61,433 nt of DNA from a virus, in the IMG/VR virus record IMGVR_UViG_3300032307_000254, positions 1-61,433 of that record; one strand, 5' to 3'. Below the pieces are notes generated by a model, which made no database searches, was not told where the DNA came from, and was given only the letters and a program-made list of their open reading frames with translations. Both the position numbers and the translations under genes were made by a program. The first letter of the stretch is position 1. The number at the start of each line of letters is the position of its first letter. Of the stretch, positions 37,522 through 45,995 are shown piece after piece.

Positions 37522-38226
37522 TTACGTCGGTATCTGTACCCAGATGACGGTGTTGCCGTCGTTTACCTGCGTCCAGTTGCCTGTCTGCGCGTCGTCCACC
37601 GGTTGCCAGTTCGGAGTCTGGTTGTCGTTGATGACCCCCCAGACGAGTGGCGTGGTAATTCTTCCGACGGCTTGTACACCAACCAAAGTCACATTGGAAC
37701 TGATTACGACGGTAGGCGTAGTGACCGCACCGGTAGCTTCTACCCCGGTAACCGGCACCTCTTCGGAAATGATGATGACGACATCACCAAGGGCAGAGAC
37801 CCCTGAAACGCCAGTGACGACGACGCCCGCGCCGGATGAGGTATCCACCGTACCGAGCGCACCTTGGGCCTCCACGCCATCTACGGTGGTGGTAGCGCCA
37901 GCACTGGCCTCAGCGGTGCCTAGCGAAGCAGTGGCTTCAAGCCCAGTAACGGTGATATTATTGTCGGACCGGACTTCGACCGTGCCAACTGCGCCAGTGG
38001 CCTCGACCCCGGTAAGGGTAAAGTTGTTCGTAGCAGTGATGGTGACGGTGCCGATGGCACCCGTGCCTATGTCCTCGAAAACAGGGATCGAGATGCTGCC
38101 GCCAGCAGAGACGCCTACGCCATCGTTGATGGCTTCGCCGGAGACGCCCGTTACGGTGGTCGCAACGTCGTTGGTCTCAAGGATGTCGGTAAACGCAGTC
38201 GAAGCGAAGGGAGAGAAGCCAAACAT
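37522..38226 (-). CDS. Repeat-rich beta protein (234 aa), fibre-like
   Basis: The product is made of Val/Thr/Gly units of about 20 to 25 residues, each with TGVEATGAVGT or a close relative (TGLEATASLGT, DGVEAQGALGT, TGVSGVSALGD). Six or more copies are visible. At the C-terminus is a Trp-rich module (QTPNWQPVDDAQTGNWTQVN) that looks like a short sugar- or surface-binding repeat. Position beside the S74 fibre and before the lysis genes suggests a fibre or tail tip protein. Not a known family to me. Confidence 0.5.
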   Translation of the reverse strand: MFGFSPFASTAFTDILETNDVATTVTGVSGEAINDGVGVSAGGSISIPVFEDIGTGAIGTVTITATNNFTLTGVEATGAVGTVEVRSDNNITVTGLEATASLGTAEASAGATTTVDGVEAQGALGTVDTSSGAGVVVTGVSGVSALGDVVIIISEEVPVTGVEATGAVTTPTVVISSNVTLVGVQAVGRITTPLVWGVINDNQTPNWQPVDDAQTGNWTQVNDGNTVIWVQIPT

Positions 38227-38278
38227 GTCGAACCCCCTCCTTTCGCTTCGGGTTGCGTGTGGTTAACCTACCAGATCA

Positions 38279-38458
38279 TTAGCCGCCGAGGAACTGCGAC
38301 ATTGCACCTGCGGCAACGGCGATGGCAGCAAAGATACCAGCGACCTTGGCCTTCCAGCCGAGCTTCGGCTTATCGCCGTCCATAGGGGCAATCTTGTCGG
38401 CAGCCTGCTTGAGCAGGGCGTATTTGCCGATGCGGCCAATCATTTTCTTCGGGTCCAT
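38279..38458 (-). CDS. Small membrane protein, holin candidate (59 aa)
   Basis: ATG 38458 follows a perfect AAGGAGG binding site and is preferred to the upstream start at 38521. The product has a basic N-terminus (MDPKKMIGRIGKYALLKQAADK) and one membrane helix at the C-terminus (AKVAGIFAAIAVAAGAMSQF). It directly follows the endolysin gene in transcription order. One-span, positively charged and next to the endolysin, it is a fair holin or antiholin candidate, or it may work with the two other membrane proteins upstream. Confidence 0.5.
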   Translation of the reverse strand: MDPKKMIGRIGKYALLKQAADKIAPMDGDKPKLGWKAKVAGIFAAIAVAAGAMSQFLGG

Positions 38459-38468
38459 AAGGTCCTCC

Positions 38469-39080
38469 TTAGAGCCAAGAAGCGTACTTCTTGGTCTTCT
38501 GTTTGCGGTCTTCGAGGCCATGAGTGCCCCCGTTGATCCGCTTAGTCAGCGCGAGGATCGCACTGTCTGTGATGCCCTGATCGCAGATTGACCAGAGCTT
38601 GTTGCGGTCGAAGAACCATAGGGCGCTTTCGATAGCCAGATCGTCAGCCACAAGGTCCGGGTTGTCCATGAGGTCGGGGCGGTTGATGTACTCCGACAGC
38701 GCCTTGTAGTTGTCGTGGCCCGTGAGCTGGAGGAAACCACGCCCACGGAACTTCCACCCGTCGCCGCTGCTCTCAGGACCGTTGCCCATGCGGTTGGCAT
38801 AGACACGGTTGGCGATAGCCTGCGGCTTGCGGGCATACTGCGCAGCCAGCGCATCGGTCGGGAAGTACTTGCGGAAGATGTTTCGCAGCCCTTTGGCGCT
38901 GTAGTTGAGGTTCTCGCTGGTGGCCCGCCACCCCCCACTCTCGTGGGCACACTGGGCGAAGAAGTGGGCACCCCGGTTGCGGTTCAGCTTGAAGTGCGCG
39001 CAGGCGGCTTTGAGCGTGTTGGGGCCGAAAGCCCCATCAGCCGGTACGCCGATCTTCTGCTGTAGTCTTACGAGGCTCAT
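38469..39080 (-). CDS. Endolysin, GH19 glycoside hydrolase with PG-binding N-terminus
   Basis: The 203-residue enzyme begins with a short peptidoglycan-binding-like segment (RLQQKIGVPADGAFGPNTLK), then a GH19 lysozyme/chitinase fold: FFAQCAHESGGW (40-51, acid E47) and GDGWKFRGRGFLQLTG (106-121). It should cut the glycan strands of the host wall at the end of infection. No signal peptide is present, so it needs a holin. The upstream gene overlaps its start by four bases. Confidence 0.9.
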   Translation of the reverse strand: MSLVRLQQKIGVPADGAFGPNTLKAACAHFKLNRNRGAHFFAQCAHESGGWRATSENLNYSAKGLRNIFRKYFPTDALAAQYARKPQAIANRVYANRMGNGPESSGDGWKFRGRGFLQLTGHDNYKALSEYINRPDLMDNPDLVADDLAIESALWFFDRNKLWSICDQGITDSAILALTKRINGGTHGLEDRKQKTKKYASWL

Positions 39081-39574
39081 TGGTTCGGGTTCCTCCAGTC
39101 AGGAAAATCGTTTTCATCGACCACGCCGTCGTTGTTCGCGTCGTACCGCAGATCGTTGCGGTACTTCTCCCACGGCTCCATGTCGTCATCGTCGTCGTCG
39201 TCCTCGGGGGTATCAACAAAGACGGTGCCGTTCGGGTCGTTATAGGTCTTTGGCGCTTCAGGCTCGACTTCAGGCTCGGCCTCAGGCTCAGGCTCGGGCT
39301 CGACCGGAGCTTCCTTGTCCCGCGCATTGGCGTTGAGGCTCAGACCCCCCAGCAGGCCGACAAAGGCACCGATGATGGTCTGGAAGGCCGGGTCAACCAT
39401 GTTGAGGATAGCCGCGCTGTCCACAACGCTGTTGGGCACAAAGAGGCCGATGACGAGCGCCGCCACCACAACGAGGACCACAGCGGACAGCGTGACGATA
39501 GCCACGCGGATCACGAACTCGATGGTGTCATTGACACCCTCTCGCTTGCTTTCGAACCGATCCCAGAAACTCAC
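39077..39574 (-). CDS. Two-span membrane protein with EF-hand-like acidic tail
   Basis: GTG 39574 lies in a GTGA overlap and follows AAGGGAAAGAACA. Two membrane helices are visible (VAIVTLSAVVLVVVAALVIG and FQTIIGAFVGLLGGLSLN). A Glu/Pro-rich linker and a run of seven Asp follow, then DANNDGVVDENDF, which fits the calcium loop of an EF hand. It is likely a lysis-cassette membrane protein, perhaps a holin, but the long acidic tail is unusual. Calcium binding is inferred from the loop pattern. Confidence 0.6.
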   Translation of the reverse strand: MSFWDRFESKREGVNDTIEFVIRVAIVTLSAVVLVVVAALVIGLFVPNSVVDSAAILNMVDPAFQTIIGAFVGLLGGLSLNANARDKEAPVEPEPEPEAEPEVEPEAPKTYNDPNGTVFVDTPEDDDDDDDMEPWEKYRNDLRYDANNDGVVDENDFPDWRNPNQ

Positions 39575-39855
39575 TGTTCTTTCCCTTCTTCCTCGTGCGG
39601 CGGCTTTTTCGGCCTCACGCCGCTACTACCCTGTCCCGCCATTAGTCCGGCCAGCGCGCCGACGATGAACGTTGCAATCGGATTAATCAACTTGAAGAAC
39701 TCCGCGTCGTTGGGCGCTTGCCCATCCATCGGCTGCGACACGAAGATCAACGAGTACAGAACCGTTGCCACGATAAACATAAGCGTCACCGAGAGAACGA
39801 CGCCTACGATAAACCTTAGCAACTCCTCGGGTGTCCATTCATTTGCTGGCTTCAT
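39571..39855 (-). CDS. Two-span membrane protein, holin-like (94 aa)
   Basis: ATG 39855 is favoured; GTG 39867 would add four residues (MSLP). Helices VGVVLSVTLMFIVATVLYSL and INPIATFIVGALAGLMAG flank a short polar loop, and the C-terminus is charged (PHEEEGKEQ). Size, two spans and charged tail fit a class II-type holin. It overlaps the lipoprotein gene upstream by 17 bases, placing it in the lysis cassette. Confidence 0.55.
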   Translation of the reverse strand: MKPANEWTPEELLRFIVGVVLSVTLMFIVATVLYSLIFVSQPMDGQAPNDAEFFKLINPIATFIVGALAGLMAGQGSSGVRPKKPPHEEEGKEQ

Positions 39856-40033
39856 CGGCAGGCTCACTGGTCGTGATGAGGTACTCTGTGCAGTACCCGG
39901 ATGCTATGCACTTGGGCTTCTGGCATTCCGGCACTTCCCAGTTATCGGGGTCTTGGCACTCGTAGCGGTAACGGTCTTTGCATCCCGCCAGCAGCACAGC
40001 AGCGACAACAAGCGCAAGAACCCCTCTAGGCAT
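39839..40033 (-). CDS. Small lipoprotein, spanin-like candidate (64 aa)
   Basis: The N-terminus is a signal peptide (MPRGVLALVVAAVLLAGC) with lipobox LAGC at 15-18 and a lipidated Cys at 18. The mature part is short and Cys-rich with CQDPDNWEVPECQKPKC, a pattern I have seen in small lipoproteins of podoviruses. It could act in the outer membrane as an outer spanin-type protein, or block superinfection. No inner-membrane spanin partner with the expected plan is clear. Confidence 0.6.
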   Translation of the reverse strand: MPRGVLALVVAAVLLAGCKDRYRYECQDPDNWEVPECQKPKCIASGYCTEYLITTSEPADEASK

Positions 40034-40364
40034 CGGCAGCAGCCCATGGCAGCGGGGGCGTCACAACCGGTGGGTCGATCTGATCTTGGATTTGCTGGGC
40101 GACGCTGGCTTCGTAGGCCGCAACCTGCTCAGGACCCATCGAGGCGAAGACCCAGCCGAGCACCTGCTCCTGCGTGAGATCAGCATAGGGAGTGAAGGGT
40201 GCGCTGGCGTCGAGAGTGAGCGTCTGCGCGCCATAGACGTAGCCGCTGTACGTCCCGTCTGTCCCGGTCAGGGTCCAGTGAACATTGAAGACCACGTCGG
40301 TCTCGTTGTCGTACTCCGGGTAGCAATCCATCTGGATGACGGCCCAAGTGTTGGTAACGGTCAT
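40026..40364 (-). CDS. Small beta-rich virion-associated protein (112 aa)
   Basis: ATG 40364 follows GAAGGAACCAACCC and is preferred to the Arg-rich extension from 40496. The product, MTVTNTWAVIQMDCYPEY and onward, has a compact strand-rich half and a helix (LTQEQVLGWVFASMGPEQVA), a layout I associate with a small conserved tail-side family in marine podoviruses. Function unknown. It overlaps the next gene in transcription order, the lipoprotein, by eight bases. Confidence 0.5.
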   Translation of the reverse strand: MTVTNTWAVIQMDCYPEYDNETDVVFNVHWTLTGTDGTYSGYVYGAQTLTLDASAPFTPYADLTQEQVLGWVFASMGPEQVAAYEASVAQQIQDQIDPPVVTPPLPWAAADA

Positions 40365-40729
40365 GGGTTGGTTCCTTCTTGCGGCGCGGGGGCTTCGACC
40401 CACGTTACGGTTTCTTCGTCCCAATAATAGGGCTTCCCATCCTGCGGGTATGCCACAGGTGCGCCCCAAAGGCACGTATCTTCGTCGAGCACCCAAGACG
40501 GGTAGGGCTGCGGCGGGATGAAAGCATCGCGCACCGGGTCATAGGTATAGCCAATCCCGGCGAAGTTCTTACGCAGCGGGCGTCCTTCGGGATGCTGGCC
40601 ACCGTGCGTGTTGTACGAGGTCTGCACCCACAGCGTGGAGTCGCCAAAGAGACCGGTGTCGATAACGTCCTGCTCAATGACCAGCACCTCGGTGACGATG
40701 CCGTCGATGACTTTGGCGAAGTGGCTCAT
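40361..40729 (-). CDS. Small conserved phage protein (122 aa), tail-region
   Basis: It begins MSHFAKVIDGIVTEVLVIEQ and contains WVQTSYNTHGG, RKNFAGIGYTYD and PPQPYPSWVLDEDTCLW. This set of motifs recurs in cyanophage and marine podovirus proteins, often near fibre genes. The pattern indicates a structural or fibre-assembly protein rather than an enzyme. Stop and start overlap the glycine-rich fibre gene by four bases (ATGA). Confidence 0.6.
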   Translation of the reverse strand: MSHFAKVIDGIVTEVLVIEQDVIDTGLFGDSTLWVQTSYNTHGGQHPEGRPLRKNFAGIGYTYDPVRDAFIPPQPYPSWVLDEDTCLWGAPVAYPQDGKPYYWDEETVTWVEAPAPQEGTNP

Positions 40730-41595
40730 GCGGTGTAACTCCCGGATGAGTTGAACTGCATGATGGTGTTGGACCCGCTGGTCGTTACCGTTGGGGAGCC
40801 AGTGGTAGTGCCGGAGTAGCTGGCGGTTGGAACAGAAAGGATCACGACGCCAGAGCCGCCATTACCACCAGTCCTAAGCGTGCCATTGCCTCCAGCGCCG
40901 CCTCCGCCGCCCCCGGTATTAGCAGAACCAGCCGAGCCGTTAGCACTGGCCCCGCCATTACCACCACCGCCAGCGCCGCCCGTACCAGCGGTGCCCGAAG
41001 TGCGCTTACCACCCCCACCGCCGCCAGCGTACGTCACTGACGTACCCGTTATAGAGCTTGCGGAGCCCGCCCCGCCATTGCCAGTTGCACCAGAGGCTCC
41101 GACTGCCCCTGCACCGCCACCGCCACCGCCCCGTTGAGCGTTTGCATCGGTAGTCGAGTTTTGTCCTGCGCCACCCGCGTTACCTTGACCAGATGTGCCA
41201 GATGCGCCGGGAGTAGAACCGGGCGAAATAAACGTACCCGAACCGGCCCCGCCGGAACCGCCGCTTGTCGGGGATATGATCTCAACCCCGTTTCCAACAG
41301 CAGAGCCGCCACCGCCCCCACCTGCGGCTGTCAACCCAAGTGCTACAGAGTCACTACCAATACCACCGGTATCTACTGATCCCGGGGCCGCGCCGCCTCC
41401 GCCAACGGTTATGGAGTATGTAGTGCCGGGGGTAAGGGTCGAGGAGCCGCTGAGAAGACCCCCCGCGCCGCCGCCACCCGTGCCAGTGTTAGTGCTGGCA
41501 GAACCACCCGCGCCGCCACCAGCGACGATAAGGTAACTGGCCGAGTATGGGGCTTTACCGCCCATCCCAGCGAGCGCCGCGAGGACACCGGTCAT
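40726..41595 (-). CDS. Glycine-rich tail fibre adhesin-like protein (289 aa)
   Basis: ATG 41595 overlaps the stop of the long fibre gene (ATGA). After SASYLIVAGGGAGGSAS the product is dominated by Gly-rich stretches (GGGGGAGAVGASGATGNGGA, GGGGAGGNG) separated by short strands. Poly-glycine II adhesins of T4-like phages bind receptors with such loops, so this is probably a receptor-binding tip. The C-terminal end (YSGTTTGSPTVTTSGSNTIM) is strand-like. Rich in near-repeats, hence likely variable between strains. Confidence 0.6.
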   Translation of the reverse strand: MTGVLAALAGMGGKAPYSASYLIVAGGGAGGSASTNTGTGGGGAGGLLSGSSTLTPGTTYSITVGGGGAAPGSVDTGGIGSDSVALGLTAAGGGGGGSAVGNGVEIISPTSGGSGGAGSGTFISPGSTPGASGTSGQGNAGGAGQNSTTDANAQRGGGGGGAGAVGASGATGNGGAGSASSITGTSVTYAGGGGGGKRTSGTAGTGGAGGGGNGGASANGSAGSANTGGGGGGAGGNGTLRTGGNGGSGVVILSVPTASYSGTTTGSPTVTTSGSNTIMQFNSSGSYTA

Positions 41596-44540
41596 GTGAC
41601 GTTCCCGGTCGCCACCCATTCAGTAGCGGCCACCTTGATGCAGGTAGCAAACCCGCGCTGGGCGAGCGTGCGAGCGCCCGTTGTAGCGGTGCCAGCCAGT
41701 CGGAGCGTGTCGGTGGTGATGCTGATCGTCTGGTTCGAACCGCTGTTGTTGTAGATGACCACCGTCGTGCCGATGGGGAAAGCAACAGAGCCGTTAGCCG
41801 GGATCGTCACGCCACCCGTAATTGTGACCATCTTGCCTTGGTCGGCCAGCACCAGCGTGTAGCCGGAGCCTTGAACGTTGGCGGGTAGACCTTTGTAGCC
41901 GACCGCGTCTGCGAGGTCAGAAGAGGTGATGCTGCCCGTGTTCGATATGGAGAAGCGGGTGTTCGCGCCGCCAGTGCGGAAGTTAATCGACCCGCCAGCC
42001 CCAAAGTTGTCGAAGAACAGACTGCCCTGTAGAGTGCGCGCAACCAAGTTTCCAGCTTGGTCCATATCGACCGTGCCGGTGCCCCCGACTGTGGCAAACG
42101 CAAGGCTAGATTGTGTCGCCGCTCCCGTCGTCGTCAGCCGCAGCACAGTGGTGTTTGCGGAGGAAATCTGAAGGTTGGCGTTTGGCGCGCTTGTCCCGAT
42201 CCCGACGTTGCCGCTGGCGTTAACAACCATCCGGTAGGTTGCTGCCGTGTCATCGAATAGGACAAACCCCAGACTTTCCGACCCTATCGTATAGCGACGG
42301 AAGGAACTGGCGCTGAAGTCCATGTATCCGTTTGCCGTACCGGCCACCGAGAGCAGGCGGGTAGGCGAAGCCGTCCCAATCCCAACGTTGCCTGCGCTGG
42401 TGATGCGCATGCGTTCGGCGGTATTGGTGACAAAAACCATGGGTGAAGCGGTAACGGTCTGGAGATAAAAACCTGCCGTTTCCGCAAGGATATTTGCAGT
42501 GCGAGTCCCATTAAACCCAAGGTCAACCCCGCCGTAGGTCGTACCGTTAATCTGCAACATGGTTGTGCCGGAAGAGTTAATCCCAACCGACCGGGTGTAG
42601 AAGCGGCCAAATATATCCGGCGTGGTCGTACCGATCCCGACATCGCCCGCACTGGTGATGCGCATCCGCTCGGTGTTGTTGGTGCCGAAAGACATAAACT
42701 GGTTAGCGCGGTTGTAGAGGTACGTCGCGCTTCCAGAATCTTGGGACAAAACAAATTCTGCGGCTTGGGCGTTTCCGTTCGCACGGATGCTGATTTCAGC
42801 ACCAGCCCCAGCTCCCCGCGCAATCGTAAGCGCAGAATCCGGCGAGGTCGTCCCGATCCCGACGTTGCCGTTGTCTTGGATGGTAACCTGCGACGTGAAC
42901 GTCCCCGACTGGCGCTTACCGATGTTGAACTTCCAGCCAGTGCCGTCCGTGTCGTACCAGAGATTGCCGCGCTCCGGCGAGGAGCTCGTGCCGGTGTTGA
43001 AGCCCACGTTGCCGGTAGCCGAAGCAACAGCCAAGCGCCCCAACGGGTTATTCGTCCCGATCCCGACGTTGCCGCCGCTAGGCTGCAAAAGCAGATTGTA
43101 AACGGCGGTGCTCCCGTCGAACCTCTGCTGTTGGATGTAGCCATTGCCGTCCGAGATTGTGCCGACGAGCATCCCGTAAGCAGTTGCAGGGCCGATGCTG
43201 ACGCCGCCAACACCGCTACCCAATGCGGGTATAGAGACGGGCGGGTTAAAGGACACACTCAACTGGCTGGGTGGCGAAGCCGTACCGACCCCGACGTTGC
43301 CGCCCGCAGGATTTAGGCTGATCGGCCACGGTGTAGACGTGTACCCGGCGTTGTCCTGTTTACCCTGCAACCACAGCGCAAAGCTACCAGACGAATACCC
43401 ACCGATGGCAAGCATCGTGGTGACGTCGAGGCGGAACTCAGCAATCCCTGAAGCAGCGTTAAGCGTTGGGTCCCCAGCAGCGCCGCCGACTGTAAATTTT
43501 ACATTTGTGGCGGTCGTCCCAACCCCGAGGTTGCCGCTACCGCTAAGGCGCATGCGTTCGGTGTTGTTAGTGCCGAACAGGAGTGGTGTGTTCAGCTGGT
43601 TGATGAGGTATGCCGCGCTCGCTGCGGACTGCAAGTAGAGGCCATTCGTACCACTATTTTGCAGCTGGAGGTAGGTATCACTCGTGGAGTTAAGCACGGC
43701 AGTGGCGGCAGATGCGCCCGAGTTGACATCCAGCCTTGCCTGCGGCGCACTGGTCCCAATCCCAACATTGCCGCTGCTGTTAATGCGCATGCGCTCGGGA
43801 GCCGCTGCCGACAGAGCTCCTCGAAAGATGTGGAAATCTGCATCGTAGTAGTTGTCGGAACCGCTGAGGCCGACAATCACCCTTGAGTTCGATGCTTCTA
43901 CTTGCAGCTTCCCTAAGGGCGAAGCCGTCCCGACTCCGACGTCGCCCGCAGCGGTGATGCGCATGCGTTCGGTGTAGTTGGTGTACCAGACGTGGGGGCC
44001 GCTGTTTGCGGAGTAGTTCAAGGAACCCGCGCCGCCGAAGCTGGCGTAGGACGCACCGCCCGCCCAAATCTGCGCTCGCGCCCCCGTGTTGTCAAAGAAC
44101 GACAGGCTCCCAAACCCGGTGGCATCCGTGTTGGTGATGCGCGTCGTAATAGCGCCGCCAGCGGCAGCCCCCCTTACTTCGAGTTTATCACTGGGGCTTG
44201 TGGTGCCGATCCCGACGTTGTTGCTCTCGTCGTAGTTGACCGACTTGTCCGCAGGGTAGGTGACGAAGACGTCCTTGGTGCCAGCGGCAAAGTCCACCAG
44301 CGCGTTAGCGTTACTCGACTCCAGCACCGTGGTGCGGGCGAGCGTCGGACCAGTGGACGAATAGGTACCAATGCCGACTTCCCACTGGGAGCCAGCATTG
44401 ATCGTGTAGTAGGTCGTGTTGCCGTTCCCGATTACCGAGAAGTTCTGGTACCCGGTCGGTGCGGTCCCGCTGAGCGTAACCGTGCCAGTACCAGTCGTAG
44501 TGGTGGTGTCGCGGACACGATCAGCGAGAACAAGGGGCAT
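41592..44540 (-). CDS. Long tail fibre with ten GxVGIGT repeats (982 aa)
   Basis: The fibre has about ten copies of a unit based on NVGIGTTSP, mostly preceded by ERMRITSAG and followed by a short strand (KLEVRG, RLDVNS, QLSVSF, LLSVAG). Such units are common in large phage fibres and often end in an S74 chaperone, but here the C-terminus (TLRLAGTATTGARTLAQRG) has none. It may be folded by the S74 fibre's chaperone in trans or by another protein, an inference. Overlap with the glycine-rich gene downstream is ATGA. Confidence 0.75.
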   Translation of the reverse strand: MPLVLADRVRDTTTTTGTGTVTLSGTAPTGYQNFSVIGNGNTTYYTINAGSQWEVGIGTYSSTGPTLARTTVLESSNANALVDFAAGTKDVFVTYPADKSVNYDESNNVGIGTTSPSDKLEVRGAAAGGAITTRITNTDATGFGSLSFFDNTGARAQIWAGGASYASFGGAGSLNYSANSGPHVWYTNYTERMRITAAGDVGVGTASPLGKLQVEASNSRVIVGLSGSDNYYDADFHIFRGALSAAAPERMRINSSGNVGIGTSAPQARLDVNSGASAATAVLNSTSDTYLQLQNSGTNGLYLQSAASAAYLINQLNTPLLFGTNNTERMRLSGSGNLGVGTTATNVKFTVGGAAGDPTLNAASGIAEFRLDVTTMLAIGGYSSGSFALWLQGKQDNAGYTSTPWPISLNPAGGNVGVGTASPPSQLSVSFNPPVSIPALGSGVGGVSIGPATAYGMLVGTISDGNGYIQQQRFDGSTAVYNLLLQPSGGNVGIGTNNPLGRLAVASATGNVGFNTGTSSSPERGNLWYDTDGTGWKFNIGKRQSGTFTSQVTIQDNGNVGIGTTSPDSALTIARGAGAGAEISIRANGNAQAAEFVLSQDSGSATYLYNRANQFMSFGTNNTERMRITSAGDVGIGTTTPDIFGRFYTRSVGINSSGTTMLQINGTTYGGVDLGFNGTRTANILAETAGFYLQTVTASPMVFVTNTAERMRITSAGNVGIGTASPTRLLSVAGTANGYMDFSASSFRRYTIGSESLGFVLFDDTAATYRMVVNASGNVGIGTSAPNANLQISSANTTVLRLTTTGAATQSSLAFATVGGTGTVDMDQAGNLVARTLQGSLFFDNFGAGGSINFRTGGANTRFSISNTGSITSSDLADAVGYKGLPANVQGSGYTLVLADQGKMVTITGGVTIPANGSVAFPIGTTVVIYNNSGSNQTISITTDTLRLAGTATTGARTLAQRGFATCIKVAATEWVATGNVT

Positions 44541-45019
44541 TACGCAATCCTGATGATGGCGGTGGTGTTGGTTGCCGTCGGGAAGATGATGGTGAAGTCA
44601 CCGTTGGTCGAGGTCTTGTCCGACCCGAAGTCCAGCACCGCCACAGCCGCATTGGTCAGCGTGGTGTTGGCGTTCGAGTTAGCCGACGGCGTGTTGTTGT
44701 AGATCAGCGCGCCACGAGCCGTGATCGTCGCGTTGGCGAAGGTCAGGTCCGAGAAGTCGGTGAAGCCGGTGCCGGTCGAAGCGTTGTTGTTCGACGTGAC
44801 GACCCCAAGGCGCGTCAGCGTGCCGCCACCAGCGGTGTAGTTGGTGCCCGAGGACGAGACTTCGTTCGACGTGGTATACGCCGTGGTGTTGGCATCAAGG
44901 TCAGCCGACGAGGTGTACAGCGCGAGCTTGAACGTGTCGCCACCAGTGGCGCGGAAGTCGTGCACGGCGAGCATAAGCTCGGCCTTGAAGCTGGTGCACA
45001 TGGCTTGTGTAATCGGCAT
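44540..45019 (-). CDS. Fibre-region structural protein (159 aa)
   Basis: It begins MPITQAMCTSFKAELMLAVH, then DTFKLALYTSSADLDANTTA and ends with a strand-rich NGDFTIIFPTATNTTAIIRIA. Proteins of this plan sit next to fibre genes in several podoviruses and may form the neck-to-fibre junction. ATG 45019 follows TAAGGAGGCCAAA, a near-perfect binding site. Its stop overlaps the start of the long fibre gene by one base (TAATG). Confidence 0.6.
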   Translation of the reverse strand: MPITQAMCTSFKAELMLAVHDFRATGGDTFKLALYTSSADLDANTTAYTTSNEVSSSGTNYTAGGGTLTRLGVVTSNNNASTGTGFTDFSDLTFANATITARGALIYNNTPSANSNANTTLTNAAVAVLDFGSDKTSTNGDFTIIFPTATNTTAIIRIA

Positions 45020-45029
45020 TTTGGCCTCC

Positions 45030-45311
45030 TTATGCGTCGAGGATCGGGATCAACTCTGGGTGCCCCGCCTGCTTGAATTTGTTCACCAGAGTCACGTTGT
45101 GCGACCGCACAGCCTCGTGCATGTAGTGGACGAGCACCTGACGGATGTTGTCCTTGAAGGCTTCGGCTTGATCGCGGATAGCCGGATGGGTGCTGCTACC
45201 GACGTAGATGATTTTGTCGAGGGCGCGCTCAGCGATCTCCTCAGGCGTGAACCCACGCCCATCGGTCGCCATGACCATCACGCTGCCGACGTCGCTAAGT
45301 CCGTTGAACAT
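45030..45311 (-). CDS. Conserved small phage protein (93 aa)
   Basis: The sequence MFNGLSDVGSVMVMATDGRG followed by TPEEIAERALDKIIYVG and HYMHEAVRSHNVTLVNKF reads as helical, with His-rich surfaces. I recognise it as a type found in podovirus head-tail regions, without assigned function. It lies three bases after the connector-like gene and before the fibre junction gene. Confidence 0.6.
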   Translation of the reverse strand: MFNGLSDVGSVMVMATDGRGFTPEEIAERALDKIIYVGSSTHPAIRDQAEAFKDNIRQVLVHYMHEAVRSHNVTLVNKFKQAGHPELIPILDA

Positions 45312-45314
45312 TGG

Positions 45315-45995
45315 TTACCTCACTGGGTAGCGGACTTGGCCGCTACGATACATATCCTGACGGTTCTTGCCTTCGCCCAGCTGCTTCAGCATGGCCATCG
45401 CCTCGTCGTACCGCTTCTGGTACCCGGTGATGACGTCCTGCTCGCCCTTCATGAAGGTATAGGCTTCGAGGAGAGAGCCGTAGAGCAGCACGCTGTCGAA
45501 GTTGTCACCCAGCCACGACGTCCCCGCCTCCACGATGGAGGGCGGGTAGTAGAAGTAGTGCAGCTCGACCACGTAGTCGTCGTCCGGCGTCGGCCCAAGG
45601 ATGTAGGAATTTTCATCGAAGTAGGCGTAGCAGTACGGAAGCCCCTGATCGTTGGGGTTGGGGTACGCCTGCCGGATGAAGTTCACATCCTTGTTGAGCA
45701 GATACTCGTAGTTGCCGTCCCCATCGACCACAGCCAGCGAGAAGTTGGCGAGCCAGTCCGAGGGCACCGAGAGGTACTTGTTCCCAGCGGTGACGTTGCC
45801 GGTCACGTTCTTGCGCAGGTCCAGAAGCTGGACCATGTTGAAGACGCGCTGCTCGGCCTGTTGGATGAACGTGTTGATCTGTTCGGTGGACGTCAACGTC
45901 ACCGAGCTGGAGCCGTCAGAACCGGTCCATGAGGTGTTGGGGAAGTCGTTTTCGACGTACCCCTTGATCGTCTCGAACAGCTCAGCGTAGTTCAT
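45315..45995 (-). CDS. Head-tail connector/adaptor-like protein (226 aa)
   Basis: MNYAELFETIKGYVENDFPN, then INTFIQQAEQRVFNMVQLLDL and YFYYPPSIVEAGTSWLGDNF, mark the podovirus adaptor plan: helices at the N-terminus, a beta sheet in the middle and a helical C-terminus. Adaptor proteins link the portal to the tail nozzle. ATG 45995 overlaps the stop of the small gene upstream by one base. The class is assigned by layout and position. Confidence 0.65.
   Translation of the reverse strand: MNYAELFETIKGYVENDFPNTSWTGSDGSSSVTLTSTEQINTFIQQAEQRVFNMVQLLDLRKNVTGNVTAGNKYLSVPSDWLANFSLAVVDGDGNYEYLLNKDVNFIRQAYPNPNDQGLPYCYAYFDENSYILGPTPDDDYVVELHYFYYPPSIVEAGTSWLGDNFDSVLLYGSLLEAYTFMKGEQDVITGYQKRYDEAMAMLKQLGEGKNRQDMYRSGQVRYPVR

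Noticed and set aside
39080-40177. + strand open frame of 365 codons across the lysis cassette
   Set aside because: Antisense to five coupled genes; composition is a shadow of their codon use.
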